Source: Streptomyces tendae (GTDB taxonomy: Bacteria > Actinomycetota > Actinomycetes > Streptomycetales > Streptomycetaceae). Taken from it: a DNA stretch of 64,000 bases. The notes beneath the pieces were generated by a model. The model was not told where the DNA came from and did no database searches. It saw only the letters and a list, made by a program, of their open reading frames with translations. Where the stretch lies: assembly GCF_008632955.1 (NCBI RefSeq), contig NZ_CP043960.1, positions 248,001-312,000 on the forward strand, read 5' to 3'. Position numbers and translations under genes: made by a program. This document shows positions 45,555 through 55,334 of this stretch, piece after piece (the stretch's first letter is position 1; every line of letters begins with the position of its first letter).

Positions 45555-45755
45555 TCAGCTCGCTGGCTGGTTCTCCGAGTGATCAGTGACGTCGGGTATC
45601 GTGCACAGGCCGTCGATGCAGGTGGCGGCTGCCGGCGCCGGTAGTTGGACGATGGGGCTCGATTCTTCCTCGGGTATTGTGCACACGCCGTCGATGCAGG
45701 TGGCGGCCGTGGGGACGGGTAGTTGGGTGAGCGGGCTGGGCTTTTCCTCGGTCAT
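45555..45755 (-). CDS. 66-aa peptide with two CIDGxC repeats
   Basis: ATG 45755 overlaps the stop of the FrnE-like gene as ATGA, with AGGAG nine bases upstream. The product is a tandem duplication of about 26 residues: PLTQLPVPTAATCIDGVCTI and PIVQLPAPAAATCIDGLCTI, so Cys20/Cys25 and Cys46/Cys51 form two C-x4-C pairs. It has no signal peptide or transmembrane helix. Overlap with an oxidoreductase of the DsbA fold suggests the peptide is its substrate, partner or a metal/thiol carrier; a RiPP precursor is another possibility. I do not know a described family. Confidence 0.75.
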   Translation of the reverse strand: MTEEKPSPLTQLPVPTAATCIDGVCTIPEEESSPIVQLPAPAAATCIDGLCTIPDVTDHSENQPAS

Positions 45756-46462
45756 TGAGTGGTCTCCTGCTTCTTCTCGGCTAGCTGGCGCAGGATGTCG
45801 GCGAATGCCGCTGGATCCTGTGCTCCTGCGACTCCATAGGTGTTCTCGAACACGTAGAAGGGGACGCTCTGGATCCCGAGCTGTCGTGCCTTGGCTTCGT
45901 CGGCCCGTACATCGTCGGCATACCGGCCCTCCCTGAGTGCGCTGAGCGCCTTCTCGCGGTCGAGTCCTATCTCTGCAGCGAGCTCGGCGAGATCCTCGTC
46001 CCGGCCGACGTGTCGCCCCTCCTCGAAGTGAGCGGCGAGGATTCGTTCGACCATGTCGAGCTGGTGCCCCTCCGCCTTGGCCCACCGGATCAGCTGATGT
46101 CCCTTGAGCATGTTCGTGTGCCGGAGGATGTCGTAGTTGAAGTCCAGTCCAACAGCCTTTGCCGCGGCAACGATCCTGGAGAGCAGGGGCTGAACCTGAT
46201 CGGCCGTGAATCCGCGGATCTCCAGGTAGTCCTGCTCGCTTCCCTCGAACTCCTCTGGCAGATCCGGCGCGAGTTCATACGCGTGGTACTCGATCTCCAC
46301 CGGGATGCCGGTTACGGTCAGAGCCTTTTCAAACTTCCGCTTACCGATGTAGCACCAGGGGCAAGCGATGTCCGACCACACATCGACTCGGATCGGATCG
46401 ATCCCAGCCGAGGGCGTGGATGTGGGTGTCGGTGTGGGGGCAGTGTTCTGGTCAGTGGTCAT
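45752..46462 (-). CDS. FrnE-like DsbA-family oxidoreductase
   Basis: 236 residues. After a Thr/Pro-rich N-terminus the DsbA domain starts with VDVWSDIACPWCYIGKRKFE (Cys34-Pro-Trp-Cys37). FrnE-type features follow: NYDILRHTNMLKGHQLIRWA, ERILAAHFEEGRHVGRDEDL and the cis-Pro loop IQSVPFYVFENTYGVAGAQ. No signal peptide, so it acts in the cytosol, as a disulfide isomerase/oxidoreductase. It overlaps the downstream peptide gene by 4 bases; an inverted repeat upstream (46481-46500) may regulate both. Confidence 0.88.
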   Translation of the reverse strand: MTTDQNTAPTPTPTSTPSAGIDPIRVDVWSDIACPWCYIGKRKFEKALTVTGIPVEIEYHAYELAPDLPEEFEGSEQDYLEIRGFTADQVQPLLSRIVAAAKAVGLDFNYDILRHTNMLKGHQLIRWAKAEGHQLDMVERILAAHFEEGRHVGRDEDLAELAAEIGLDREKALSALREGRYADDVRADEAKARQLGIQSVPFYVFENTYGVAGAQDPAAFADILRQLAEKKQETTQ

Positions 46463-46480
46463 GGCCTCTTCTTTCTCGCA

Positions 46481-46500
46481 ACCGGTGGGCCTTCACCGGT
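46481..46500. promoter_or_regulatory. Inverted repeat upstream of FrnE-like gene
   Basis: ACCGGTG, 6 bases, CACCGGT, about 20 bases before the start codon; a possible operator or leader hairpin. Confidence 0.4.
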
Positions 46501-46544
46501 GCTCTAGGCGGTGATCACGAGCCCGAGCACTGGTGAAGGGACGG

Positions 46545-46566
46545 AGCGGGACGGTCATGTCCCGCT
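46545..46566. terminator. Hairpin between MFS and FrnE-like genes
   Basis: AGCGGGAC, loop GGTCAT, GTCCCGCT, 35 bases after the MFS stop. Confidence 0.55.
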
Positions 46567-46600
46567 TTCTCTCACGTTCAGTTCGATACGTCGGGGCCCG

Positions 46601-47802
46601 TCAAGACTTGGCGCTGGGTCCGGGGAATGCGTGACTTCGTGCGAGGACCACGACGACGACTGTGAAGATGACGAGGACTGCGACGGCGATCATGAGCGAC
46701 GCCGATCCAAGGCTGGCGAGGAGGATGCCGCCGATCAGCCCGCCGAGGCCGATTCCGCCGTTCCACATCGTGACCATCAGCGGCTGGGCGGCGTCGGCGT
46801 GTTCACGCGACGCTGACATCAGCGCGCCCTGGAACAGGGTCGCGGCCCCGCCGAACGCGAGCCCCAGGCCGTCACTGCGACGTAGTCCACGACCACGTTC
46901 TCCGACCAGAGGGTCAGCGCGACCGCCGCCACGGCGAAGAACACAGTGCTCAGGATGACGAGGCGGCGGTGATGCCGGTCGACGAACAACCCGGTGAGCC
47001 AGATGCTCAGGATCGAGGCGACACCGAAGGCCAGCAGAATCCACTGCACCTGGTCCTCGAGCCCCACGCCCGCCAGCACGGGTGCGATGTATGTGTAGAG
47101 GATGGTGTGAGCGAGCACATACACGCCGGTGACGATCAGGATGGTGCGAAGGCCTCGGATACGAAGGAGGTGAGGAAGGGGCAGCCGCTCGGCGGCCTTC
47201 TGGCCGGGGACGTTCGGCAGCTTCCACATCGTCCAGGCGATGAGCAGCGCGGCGAGCACCGACATGAGGCCGAAGGTCAGCTGCCAGCCCACAATCTGAC
47301 CGAGGAACGCTCCGACTGGAACACCCAGGGCGAGCGCGACGGGCGTGCCGGCGAAAGCGAAGGCCATGGCCCTGCCCTTCAGGGCGTCCGGGGTGATGCG
47401 CTGCGCATAGCCACCCAGGATGCTCCACGTCACACCCGACGCTGCGCCGGCAACGAACCTCGCCACCATCGTGATCGTGTAGTTGACGGAGACCGCTGTC
47501 ACGAGGTTGGCGACGAGGAATCCGATGAGCGCGACGACAAGAAGGTGTCGCCTGGGCCAGTTCGTGGTGGCGACGGCCACAGGGATCGCTGTGAGCAGCG
47601 TTGCAACGGCGTAGATGGTCACCGTCTGTCCGGCCATCGACTCGGAAACGCCGAGTGCATCGCTCATCTGGGGAAGCACCCCAGCGGGCAGAGCCTCAGT
47701 GAGCGTGGTGATGAAGCCTGCCATAAAGAGCGAGATGAGAGCTGCGATGGGGAGGCGGTCTTGTCCCGGCGCCCTCACTATCGGGTCCTGAACCTTGGTC
47801 AT
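46601..47802 (-). pseudogene. MFS transporter (AraJ/Bcr-like), one frameshift
   Basis: Start ATG 47802 with AGGGA. Twelve-helix MFS of the DHA1 type: ALISLFMAGFITTLTEALPA, the motif-A region NWPRRHLLVVALIGFLVANL, AGTPVALALGVPVGAFLGQI. Near 46865 the frame changes (VTAWG then LAFGGAATLFQGALMSASRE, end 46601); loss of one C in TGGGGC(C)TCGCG explains it. Repairing that base gives about 400 residues, the normal length. It is either a recent pseudogene or a sequencing error. A MerR-type dyad lies 93 bases upstream, which suggests induction by an electrophile or redox signal. Confidence 0.8.
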
Positions 47803-47894
47803 TTCTACTTCCCTCTCTGGCACGCCGAAGCCGCAGCTTGTCGGCTCACCACGTCTCAATGCACCGCTCTTGCGGGACGCAGACGATAGTGCAA

Positions 47895-47914
47895 CCTTGA
47901 CATCAGTGTGAAGG
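47895..47914 (-). promoter_or_regulatory. MerR-type operator (copy 2)
   Basis: CCTTGACATCAGTGTGAAGG, flanked on the distal side by TTGCCT in the MFS direction. See copies at 27214 and 60840. Confidence 0.65.
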
Positions 47915-48544
47915 CAAACCACACCGCGAACGACACACACAGAGGTGCCCGCCGAGAGGGGCATCGCTAGCTGGATCACGGCTTCAAGGCGCTGAGAACG
48001 CGGCCGGATAGCCAGCTGACCAGGAACGGTCACGTCTGGTCCAGCAGGCGGCCACGCTGTGACACCGACTCCGGGTGGCTAATATTCCAACCCCTTGCCC
48101 GGGGGAACGGGAAGGTCTGTAACCTCATGGTCGGATTGCGCACCGGCTGGAGTCCGCAGGAGCTCACGGAAAGATCGCCGAGTGGGCAGCAGGACTGATT
48201 GCGGTCCGCTCGTACCAATGGACTGATGAGCAGGCTGAGGCATACGGGAGGTTCGCCGAGGAGTGGACCCACCCCGGGTCGACGTCGTCCAGCGCCGTCC
48301 AAGAAGAAGGATTCTCTCGCTCTGCGTCGGCCGGTTCCTCCCGGACTACCGTTCGACGCGCCGGCATCTGGCCGCTCAGTTCGCCGAGCCCCTCGGTGGT
48401 GAAGCGGTGCACTGAGCGGCCGAAGTCGGCGGACAAGCACGCTTAAGAGATTCAAGACGCCTGCGAGTACGGGGATGCGAGTGCCCGCGGCTCACGGACC
48501 TGGAGCGGCTACGCCTGCCGCCGACGCGGCCGTATCTTTGCGGG
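47915..48544. other. Mostly non-coding, one protein-like stretch
   Basis: A plus-strand frame at about 48129-48230 reads like protein (RIAHRLESAGAHGKIAEWAA, SYQWTDEQAEAYGRFAEEW) but has no start codon or known family and degenerates afterwards. The rest shows nothing recognisable. Confidence 0.35.
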
Positions 48545-49512
48545 ATGACCGACACGCCCTTGGACGCCGAAGCGCCGGACGTGCAGCTCCTGTGGGCCGC
48601 AAGGGCCGGCGACGCCGGTTCCCTCGGACTGCTGCTGGCCAGGCACCGGGCCGGCATGCACGCAGTGGCGGGCATCCTGCTCGGGTATGGACCGGATGCC
48701 GAGGACGCGGTTCAGGAGGTGTCGATCGTCGCCCTCCGGCGGATCGGCGACATTACGGGACCCGGGCGCCGTGGGGCCGTGGCTGCGCACAGTGGTGCGC
48801 AATGTCTGCCGGGCCATGCTGCGCCGCACGTCGGCGGTTCCTTTGGAGACCGACGCGCTCGTCCGGCTGGAGCGGTCCACCGCGCCTGACCCGGCGGAGC
48901 TGATCGAGCAGTACGCGCTGCGGGACTGGATCGGGACCGCCCTGGCGCAGCTCTCCCCGGGGCTCCGGCTCGCCATGCTGCTGCGCTACTTCACCGAGAT
49001 CGCGTCTTATGAGGACATCGCCGCGGTGTCGGCGGTCCCCATCGGCACCGTCCGCAGCCGGCTGCATCAGGGCCGGGCCAAACTCGCGGAGGCCCTGCTG
49101 GCCGCGGCGGACGGCGCGCACGGCGACATGGCGGCGCTGACCGGGCGGCACCGCGGGCTGGGGGAGGAGGCGATGCTTGCTGCCCACCGCGGCGAGTCCG
49201 CCTCCGTCCTGAGGGAGCACTGGTCGCCGAAGCTGGAGGTCGTCTGGCCGGACGGTCGGCGGACCGGCCGGGACCGGTTGGTAGGCGCGCTTGGCCGCGA
49301 TCTGTCCGCTGGCGTGCGGCACTCCTTGGTCAATGTCGTGGCCGGCGGTGACGTGGTGGTGTGGGAGGACGCGATGCGCAATCCGCCGGAGGACCCGTAC
49401 CACTGCCCGCCCGGCGTGACATGGGTGTACTTCCTGGACGGCGGCCAGGCGAGCAGGCTGCACCTCCACCACCCCCGCCGACCCGTTTCGCTGAAACGGT
49501 GCGGAGGGCGGA
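48545..49512 (+). pseudogene. ECF sigma factor with SnoaL-like tail, frameshifted
   Basis: Start ATG 48545. Region 2 is in one frame (LLWAARAGDAGSLGLLLARH, GYGPDAEDAVQEVSIVALRR). Near 48760 the frame changes to RDPGAVGPWLRTVVRNVCRA, then region 4 (LRLAMLLRYFTEIASYEDIA, VSAVPIGTVRSRLHQGRAKL) and a SnoaL-like C-terminal domain (SPKLEVVWPDGRRTGRDRLV, WVYFLDGGQASRLHLHHPRR). This architecture is that of SigJ-type ECF factors. One base restores the frame. The exact stop is unclear because the frame runs on into other debris. Confidence 0.75.
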
Positions 49513-49589
49513 GGGCGTCCGGCCCGGGTCTGTGCGGGCCCCGTTACCTTTTTCGTGGCCTGGCAATGGGGCCACCGGCCTTCGGGTCC

Positions 49590-49826
49590 GGCATGACTTC
49601 CCCCCTCCAAGAGGTCTCCGAGCTTCCAGTGGCAGACCTCCACCTGGATGCCGTCGAAGTCCAGCACCACCGGGCAGTCGGTGAACCAGTCCCCGTCTTC
49701 GGCGAACCGCACCAGCGCGAACCCCGTCAGCCGCCTACCGGCGAGCGCCGCCAAGCGTGATCCGTGCGCCTGCCGAATCGCGTCGACCCCGATCAAGAAG
49801 GACGGCTCAAAACCAGAGATCCCCAT
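49590..49826 (-). pseudogene. Hypothetical protein N-terminal fragment
   Basis: ATG 49826; MGISGFEPSFLIGVDAIRQA, LTGFALVRFAEDGDWFTDCP, DFDGIQVEVCHWKLGDL. It resembles the start of a conserved Streptomyces hypothetical protein of about 150 residues; the rest is missing. Confidence 0.5.
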
Positions 49827-49913
49827 GTTCACAGCACATGAGTCTCCCCGCCTTTGACCCAACCGGCGAGCACATATCGACCAGGCGGATCTCCGACGGC
49901 ACTGGACTGGTCG

Positions 49914-50569
49914 GATTCCACAGAACGCCCTGGCCGCGCGTGTATGCCTTCTTCGCCCGCTGGTGGGATACGGGACTGGCGGCCGAGCTGCACGACCGGC
50001 TGCGCGGAGCTGTCCGCGAGGCTGAGGGAAGCAAGGAGCAGCCGAGTGCGGCGGTCGTGGACTCACAGTCGGTGAAGGCGGACGCCACCGTCCCCCTCAC
50101 CTCGCGGGGTTACGACGCTGGGAAGAAGATCAACGGGCGCAAGCGGCACCCTGCTCACCGACACGCTCGGACTGCTTCTGGCCGTGCTGGTCACGCCGGC
50201 GTCCACGACCGTCCGGGACGCCGCCCGCATCCTGCTGCCCACAGCAAAGAATCACTTCCGGCGGCTGGCGCGGATCTGGGGCGACGGAGGTTACACCGGC
50301 CACCTAACCGACTGGACCACCCTGCACCTCGGCCTGGTCCTCGACATCGTCCGCCGCAGCGACGACGTCCAAAGTTTCCAGGTCCTGCCCCGCCGCTGGG
50401 TCGTCGAAAGATCCTTGCCTGGTTCCTGCGCAGCCGACGCCTGGTCCTGGACTACGAACGACGCACTGACACCAGCGAGACCGTCATCCTGTGGTCGATG
50501 ACCATGCTCATGAGCCGCCGCCTGGCCGCCCAGCACCGGCAGCGTCCTGCACCGGCGCGGGCAGCGTAA
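49914..50569 (+). pseudogene. IS5-family transposase (IS-2 type), truncated
   Basis: RVYAFFARWWDTGLAAELHD, VVDSQSVKADATVP (first Asp), IWGDGGYTGHLTDW (second Asp, other frame), VLPRRWVVERS and RLVLDYERRTDTSETVILWS. At least two frameshifts and no N-terminus. Confidence 0.8.
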
Positions 50570-51013
50570 ACCTGCCTGGCTCGTCCTCGACCAGCCAGCC
50601 CTGCTCCACTAGCCGTTTCATCCGGGCCCGCGCTCCCTCGACACGCGAGTCGGACGCACTGTCCCTGCCCAGCACCACCGCTGCCGCCGGGCACCGAGCC
50701 CATCGGCTCCCGCCTCCAGGGCGGCAGCCATCAGCGCTCGGTAGTCCACCGACAACACCTCGGTTCCGGCCGAGTCCTGGCGGTGAGGCACCGCCCGGCG
50801 CGGCCCCACCGGCTTTCTCTGCGACACCCCGTCGGCCACCACCGCGGGCGCGTCTTCCTCGGCCAGCGCCTCCAGATACTCCAGGCCGATAACCCGGCGC
50901 CTGAGCGTCTCTTCCGCATCAGCCAGGGACGCCCGCACCCGCTCCAGCTCGGCTTCGAGTTCGTCCACCCGCACGGCCGCGGCCTTCTGTCGCGCTTCCA
51001 GAACCGCCCGCAT
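50508..51013 (-). pseudogene. IS-2-type accessory protein, frameshifted
   Basis: Start ATG 51013 (MRAVLEARQKAAAVRVDELE, coiled-coil), central AEEDAPAVVADGVSQRKPVG, and in another frame the C-terminal RMKRLVEQGWLVEDEPGRFT ending GRPGGGS at 50508. It overlaps the opposing transposase by 62 bases, as in IS-2. Confidence 0.65.
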
Positions 51014-51136
51014 CGATGGCACCCGCCACCCCCACGACATCTCGGCCAGCAACGGACGGAGGCTCCCGCAACAACTGCGGTCTCATGCCTGACCAGCAGA
51101 ACCGCACACGAGGTTCGGAAAGAGAACGACCTCTAA

Positions 51137-51998
51137 GACCGCGTCCTACGTGGTGAGGCGGATGAGCCGCTTGTAGCAGCAGAGGGCGGCCGCGATCCCG
51201 AGAAAAGCCAGGTAGTTGCGGGAATCACGCTCGTAGCGGGGGCTGAGTCGGCGGTAGCCGGACAGCCACGACATCGTGCGCTCGATGACCATCGGCGGCG
51301 GCCCAATCGTTCGCTGGACTCGATGCCTTTGCGCGCGATCCGCACGCCGATGCGTTTCCCACGTAACCATCTCCGCAGGTCGGCACGGTCGTAGGCTTTG
51401 TCCGCGTAGAGGCGCTGGGGCTTGAAGTGGCGGCCGCGGTGGGGGTCGTGTCTCGTTTGGTGACCCTCGACCATGGGCTTCAGCCCTTCGCTGTCGTGGG
51501 TGTTGCCGGCGGAGACGCCGACAAGGAGGGGCAGTCCGTTCGCGTCCGACAGGACGTGCATCTTGGAACCCGATTTGCCCCGGTCCATGGGGCTCGGACC
51601 TGTGAGTTCGCCCCTTTTTGGCCCGGATGTGGGCGGTGTCCAGGACGACGCGGGTGACGTCGACGAGACCGGCGTCGTCGAGCCGGTGCAGTACGGCCTC
51701 GTGCAGCCGCCCCCAGACGCCGGCTCTCGACCAGATCACGAACCGGCGGTGGGCGGTCGACTTCGATATGCCGAAGAAGGCGGCAGTTGGCGCCAGGCAC
51801 AGCCGCTGACCAGCGCGTAGATGATGGCCGCAAACAGCCTCTCATCAGGCGTGTCCTGCGTTCCCCCGCCCTGCGGCCGTACCTTCGACGGAGGGATCAG
51901 CTGCTTCGCGATCTCCCACAACCCGTCCGGAACAATCCAACTCCAAGTACCCCGCCCCATACCGAAGTCAACGACGCCTCACCACGTAGGACACGGTC
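51137..51998 (-). mobile_element. IS5-family element bounded by TAA
   Basis: Ends GACCGCGTCCTACGTGGTGA and inverse GACCGTGTCCTACGTGGTGA; TAA at 51134-51136 and 51999-52001, a TNA duplication. Confidence 0.75.
51146..51960 (-). pseudogene. IS5-family transposase, several frameshifts
   Basis: Pieces in three frames: from ATG 51960 (WSWIVPDGLWEIAKQLIPPS, AAIIYALVSGCAWRQLP), IWSRAGVWGRLHEAVLHRLD and VVLDTAHIRAKKG, then MDRGKSGSKMHVLSDANGLP, YADKAYDRADLRRWLRGKRI, and VIERTMSWLSGYRRLSPRYE. The second change lies in an A5G4 run. Confidence 0.8.
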
Positions 51999-52001
51999 TA
52001 A

Positions 52002-52854
52002 CAGGTCATCTCATTTGGTTTGTTCGGTAATCTGCCGGCGTGGGGATCGTGGAGCGGCTGGTGCCGGATGAGCTGTGGGAGTTGTTCCAGCGGGTGGTTC
52101 CGGAGGCGCCGACCCGTCCGCAAGGCGGTGGCCGACGCCGACACGGGGACCGGGAAGTGCTGGCCGCGATCGTGTTCGTCGCGACGTCGGGCTGCACCTG
52201 GCAGCAACTTCCTTCCGCGTCGTTCGGGCCGTCGGGAGCCACAGCCCACCGGCGGTTCACCGAGTGGTCGAAGGCCCGGGTGTGGGCCAAGCTCCACCGC
52301 CTGATCCTCGACGAGCTGGGTGCCCCTGGCGAGCTGGACTGGTCCCGCTGCGCGATCGACTCGGTGAACATGCGGGCCATGAAAAGGGGGAGCTGACAGG
52401 TCCGAATCCTGTGGACCGGGGCAAGTACGGCTCGAAGATCCACTTGATTACCGAGCGGACCGGTCTGCCCCTGTCCGTCGGCATCTCGGGCGCCAACGTC
52501 CACGACAGCCAGGCTCTGATCCCGTTGGTGCAGGGCATACCGCCGATCCGGTCCCGGCGCGGCCGACGACGGCGCAGGCCCGGCAAGCTCCACGGCGACA
52601 AGGGCTACGACTACAACCACCTGCGGCGATGGTTACGCGACCGACGCATCACACCCCGGATCGCCCGCAAGGGGACGGACTCCAGCCAGCGCCTGGGCCG
52701 ACACCGCTGGACCATCGAACGCACCATGGCCTGGCTCGCCGGCTGCCGCCGCCTCCACAGACGCTACGAACGCAAAGCCAGCCACTTCCTGGCCTTCATC
52801 AGCATCGCCTGCACCCTCATCTGCTATCGCCGACTCGCCAAATGAGATGACCTG
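52002..52854 (+). mobile_element. IS5-family element bounded by TAA
   Basis: Ends CAGGTCATCTCATTTGG and inverse, TAA at 51999-52001 (shared with the preceding element) and 52855-52857. Confidence 0.75.
52040..52845 (+). pseudogene. IS5-family transposase with one frameshift
   Basis: First frame from GTG 52040 (VERLVPDELWELFQRVVPEA, WSRCAIDSVNMRAMKRGS, TGA 52394-52396), then GELTGPNPVDRGKYGSKIHL, HGDKGYDYNHLRRWLRDRRI and TIERTMAWLAGCRRLHRRYE to 52845. The change is in an A4G5 run at 52382-52390 and fits loss of one A. Confidence 0.8.
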
Positions 52855-52857
52855 TAA

Positions 52858-53190
52858 GACGGTGTCCCACTTGGTCAATTGACTGTTGGGTTGGGCATGG
52901 CGAGTGGGCGTTGGGGATGGATCGTTCCGGATGGCTTGTTGGAGTTGGTGAGACCGCTGTTGCCGCCTGCACGGGTACGTCCGCAGGGCGGCGGGGCCCC
53001 CTACGTGCTCGTCAGCGGTTGCGCCTGGCGGGCTTTGCCACCGTGCTTCGGAGCATAGAAGTCGACTTTGCACTGCCGCTTCGCCATCTGGTCCCGCGCC
53101 GGGGTCCGGGGGGCGACTGCACCAGAACGTTCTCCAGCTTCTGGACGAGAGAAGTGAGCCCCGTGGCCTCCAGGATGCACGTCTCTAAAA
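52858..53190 (+). pseudogene. IS5-family N-terminal remnant
   Basis: Follows TAA 52855-52857 with an end like GACGGTGTCCCACTTGG. From ATG 52898: WGWIVPDGLLELVRPLLPPA, VLVSGCAWRALPPCFGA, with an internal deletion after RPQGGGA; degenerate sequence continues to about 53190. Confidence 0.65.
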
Positions 53191-54281
53191 TAGCTCACTG
53201 CCTGCTCCATCGGGTCGGTCCCCTGGTGTGTCCTCCGCTCCCAGGATGAGGTCGACCACCTCGGCGCCTGGTCGACGGCCCACTGCATACCGGAGATGTT
53301 GCCCGAGCCGGAGTCGCCGAGCACCTCGCCGATGATGAGCCGGGCTCCGGGCGCGACGCCCTGGTACTTGCCGCCCGACGGGCCCCGGAGCCCGCGACGA
53401 TCGAGGCCACGTGCGTCCCGTGGCCCTCCCGGTCAACGGTGTGTCCGGGGAGTCTGTGCAATTCTTCTCAGTGTTGACACGGTCCTTCAGGTCCGGGTGT
53501 GTCGCGTCCACCCCGGTGTCCCGCACGGCGACGGTGACCCCCTTGCCATCGTGACCGGCCTTCCAGGCCGAGGGGGCGACGATCTGCGCAGTGCTGCGGT
53601 CCAGGCTCGCCGTGACCTTGCCGTCGAGCCAGATCTTCTCGACCTTCGAGGAAGCGGCCGAGAGCGTGGAGCGCGAGGCCGCGCCGCGGCCAGTGAGGGT
53701 GCGGCACAGTGCCGCGACCTCGGACTTGCGAGCCCTCAGGGCCTCGCCGTTGAGGCTGGGCATGTCCCGACGGACCTGGGCACCAGAGTCCGACAGTGCG
53801 CGGGCCGCGTCGGAACTCCCCTTGGCGTAGGTGACGATCAGCGGGAGATCGGACCGTGCATCGTCGTCGTGCCCCGGCTGGGCCAGTAGCGTCACATCGA
53901 ACAGCCGCCGGTCCGCCGGCCGTTCGCGATCAGTTGTCCGGCGTCCGCGGCACTGCGTAGAGGTTGCAGTCGGCGGCCGGGGATATCCGGAAGCCAGGTC
54001 TTCGCGACTTTTGGCAGCTCGCACGCCGGCGACCCGTCCGGCGGCGTCCAGGGTCACCTTGTCACCCGTGATGAGGGTGACCGTTCTCTTGGGACCGCCG
54101 GACGCGGCACCTGACGCAAACTAGACGCGAGTCTGGATCCCACCCGTCGCCGACTGCGGTCCCTGCCGGTGGGCTCTGGGCTGCGGCGGCCGTCCCGCCG
54201 AAACAAGGCCGTAGCGGCGAGGGCGACGGCAGCGGCCGTCGCTTGTCTCGTGCGCTTCAAGACATCTTTTTTTCTGGGCAC
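53190..54281 (-). pseudogene. S8 subtilisin-like peptidase, broken
   Basis: GTG 54281 starts a signal-peptide-like stretch (LKRTRQATAAAVALAATALF). After a frame change the prodomain follows (TVTLITGDKVTLDAAGRVAG), then the catalytic Asp (GKGVTVAVRDTGVDATHPDL) and, in another frame, the catalytic His (GHGTHVASIVAGSG). The Ser motif and the C-terminal half are absent; IS debris begins at about 53190. Family members are secreted proteases. Codon bias shows it was once a working gene. Confidence 0.8.
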
Positions 54282-54335
54282 TGCGAAGTACCGGCACCGC
54301 GGACTGTCGGCGCGGCGCCGGTACCTCAGGGGTTG

Positions 54336-55334
54336 TCAGCGGAGAGTGCGCCGAGCGGCGTGGACGGTCAGGGCCGCGACGAGTACGATCAAGAGGGACA
54401 GGGCACCGGTTGCAGCCCACTGCATGGGACCGAGCTGGGACAGCGGCAGGTACTCCATGGACCAGCCGACAATGCCTTTGTTCCGGAGGCAGGCGACCCG
54501 GTCGGCCACGTCCGTGCAGGCGCCCCAGCCGTGCAGGGATCCGTTGGAGGCGATGTACGAGGTGTCGACCTCGATCGAGCCGACGGGCAAGGGGGGCCTG
54601 TCCGCCTCGTTGACGTGGCCGCCCGAGGTGGTCACGATTGTCGTCGTGCCGAACATGGGCCGGACGAGGCTCCAGGTTATGGCCAGGGCCACCATGGCCC
54701 CGAACGTGGTCACCATGGCCGGGAGGGTACGCCCCAGCAGCAGGCCCGCAGTAGCGCCGAGGAGAAGTCCGCAGAGTGCGAGGGCCACGGCCACGGGGCC
54801 CGTAGTGTCGAAGATTACCGCGTCGGTGAAGCGGGGAGCCTGGGCGTGGGCGTGGCCCACCATCCACAGGCTCTTCATGGTCAGTCCCGTACTGAGCGCC
54901 ATTAGCACGGTCACCAAGGCCGCCATCCCGAGTTTGGCGGCGACCCACTGGAACCGGCTACGGGTCTGGACGCCGACCAGCTTGGCGGTGGCGTTCTCCA
55001 GGTCACCGGCGAACAGCGGTGCACCCACGAACACGCCGGTCAGCAGGGGAAAGCAGGCCAACAGTAGTCCGGCGGGCTGAAGCCTTGCCACGCTGGTCTC
55101 CACCGCCCTTTGTGCCGCGGGCGACTCGTCTCCCGTAGCGACGACTGCCAGGGCGTCTGCCAGCTGACCGCGCAGCCACAACAGAGCGGCGACCACTACC
55201 ACGGCAACGGCAAGCAGGACTGCGAAGGTTGTCCGGTGCTGACGCCAGACGAGCCAGGGCACGCCACGCAGGCCGCGACGGGACGCTGGACGCACGGTGC
55301 CCGAATTAACCCGGGTGTTGGTAGTAGTGGTCAT
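54336..55334 (-). CDS. ABC transporter permease
   Basis: 332 residues; about six transmembrane helices (FAVLLAVAVVVVAALLWL, LLLACFPLLTGVFVGAPL, KLGMAALVTVLMALSTGL, VAVALALCGLLLGATAGL, TTFGAMVALAITWSLV and a C-terminal LSLLIVLVAALTVHAA). The start overlaps the ATPase stop (ATGA), so the two are translationally coupled. With the GntR gene it forms a YtrA-type operon, often linked to cell-envelope stress or antibiotic sensing. Confidence 0.85.
   Translation of the reverse strand: MTTTTNTRVNSGTVRPASRRGLRGVPWLVWRQHRTTFAVLLAVAVVVVAALLWLRGQLADALAVVATGDESPAAQRAVETSVARLQPAGLLLACFPLLTGVFVGAPLFAGDLENATAKLVGVQTRSRFQWVAAKLGMAALVTVLMALSTGLTMKSLWMVGHAHAQAPRFTDAVIFDTTGPVAVALALCGLLLGATAGLLLGRTLPAMVTTFGAMVALAITWSLVRPMFGTTTIVTTSGGHVNEADRPPLPVGSIEVDTSYIASNGSLHGWGACTDVADRVACLRNKGIVGWSMEYLPLSQLGPMQWAATGALSLLIVLVAALTVHAARRTLR

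Larger units (their letters stand above)
49906..51133. mobile_element. Second IS-2-type element, truncated
   Basis: Same convergent layout as 1681-3321. The left end is lost (junction near 49906) and the right terminal repeat is cut a few bases short by the next IS at TAA 51134. Confidence 0.6.

Noticed and set aside
48753..50066. 437-codon minus-strand open frame
   Set aside because: Most of it is antisense to the ECF sigma pseudogene; only the short stretch at 49590-49826 has family resemblance and was kept.
51600..52396. Programmed frameshifting at A/G runs in two IS5-type transposases
   Set aside because: At 52382-52390 the run needs one more A, while in the 51.6-kb copy it needs one G less; the two shifts go in different directions, which fits run-length errors or decay better than programmed slippage.
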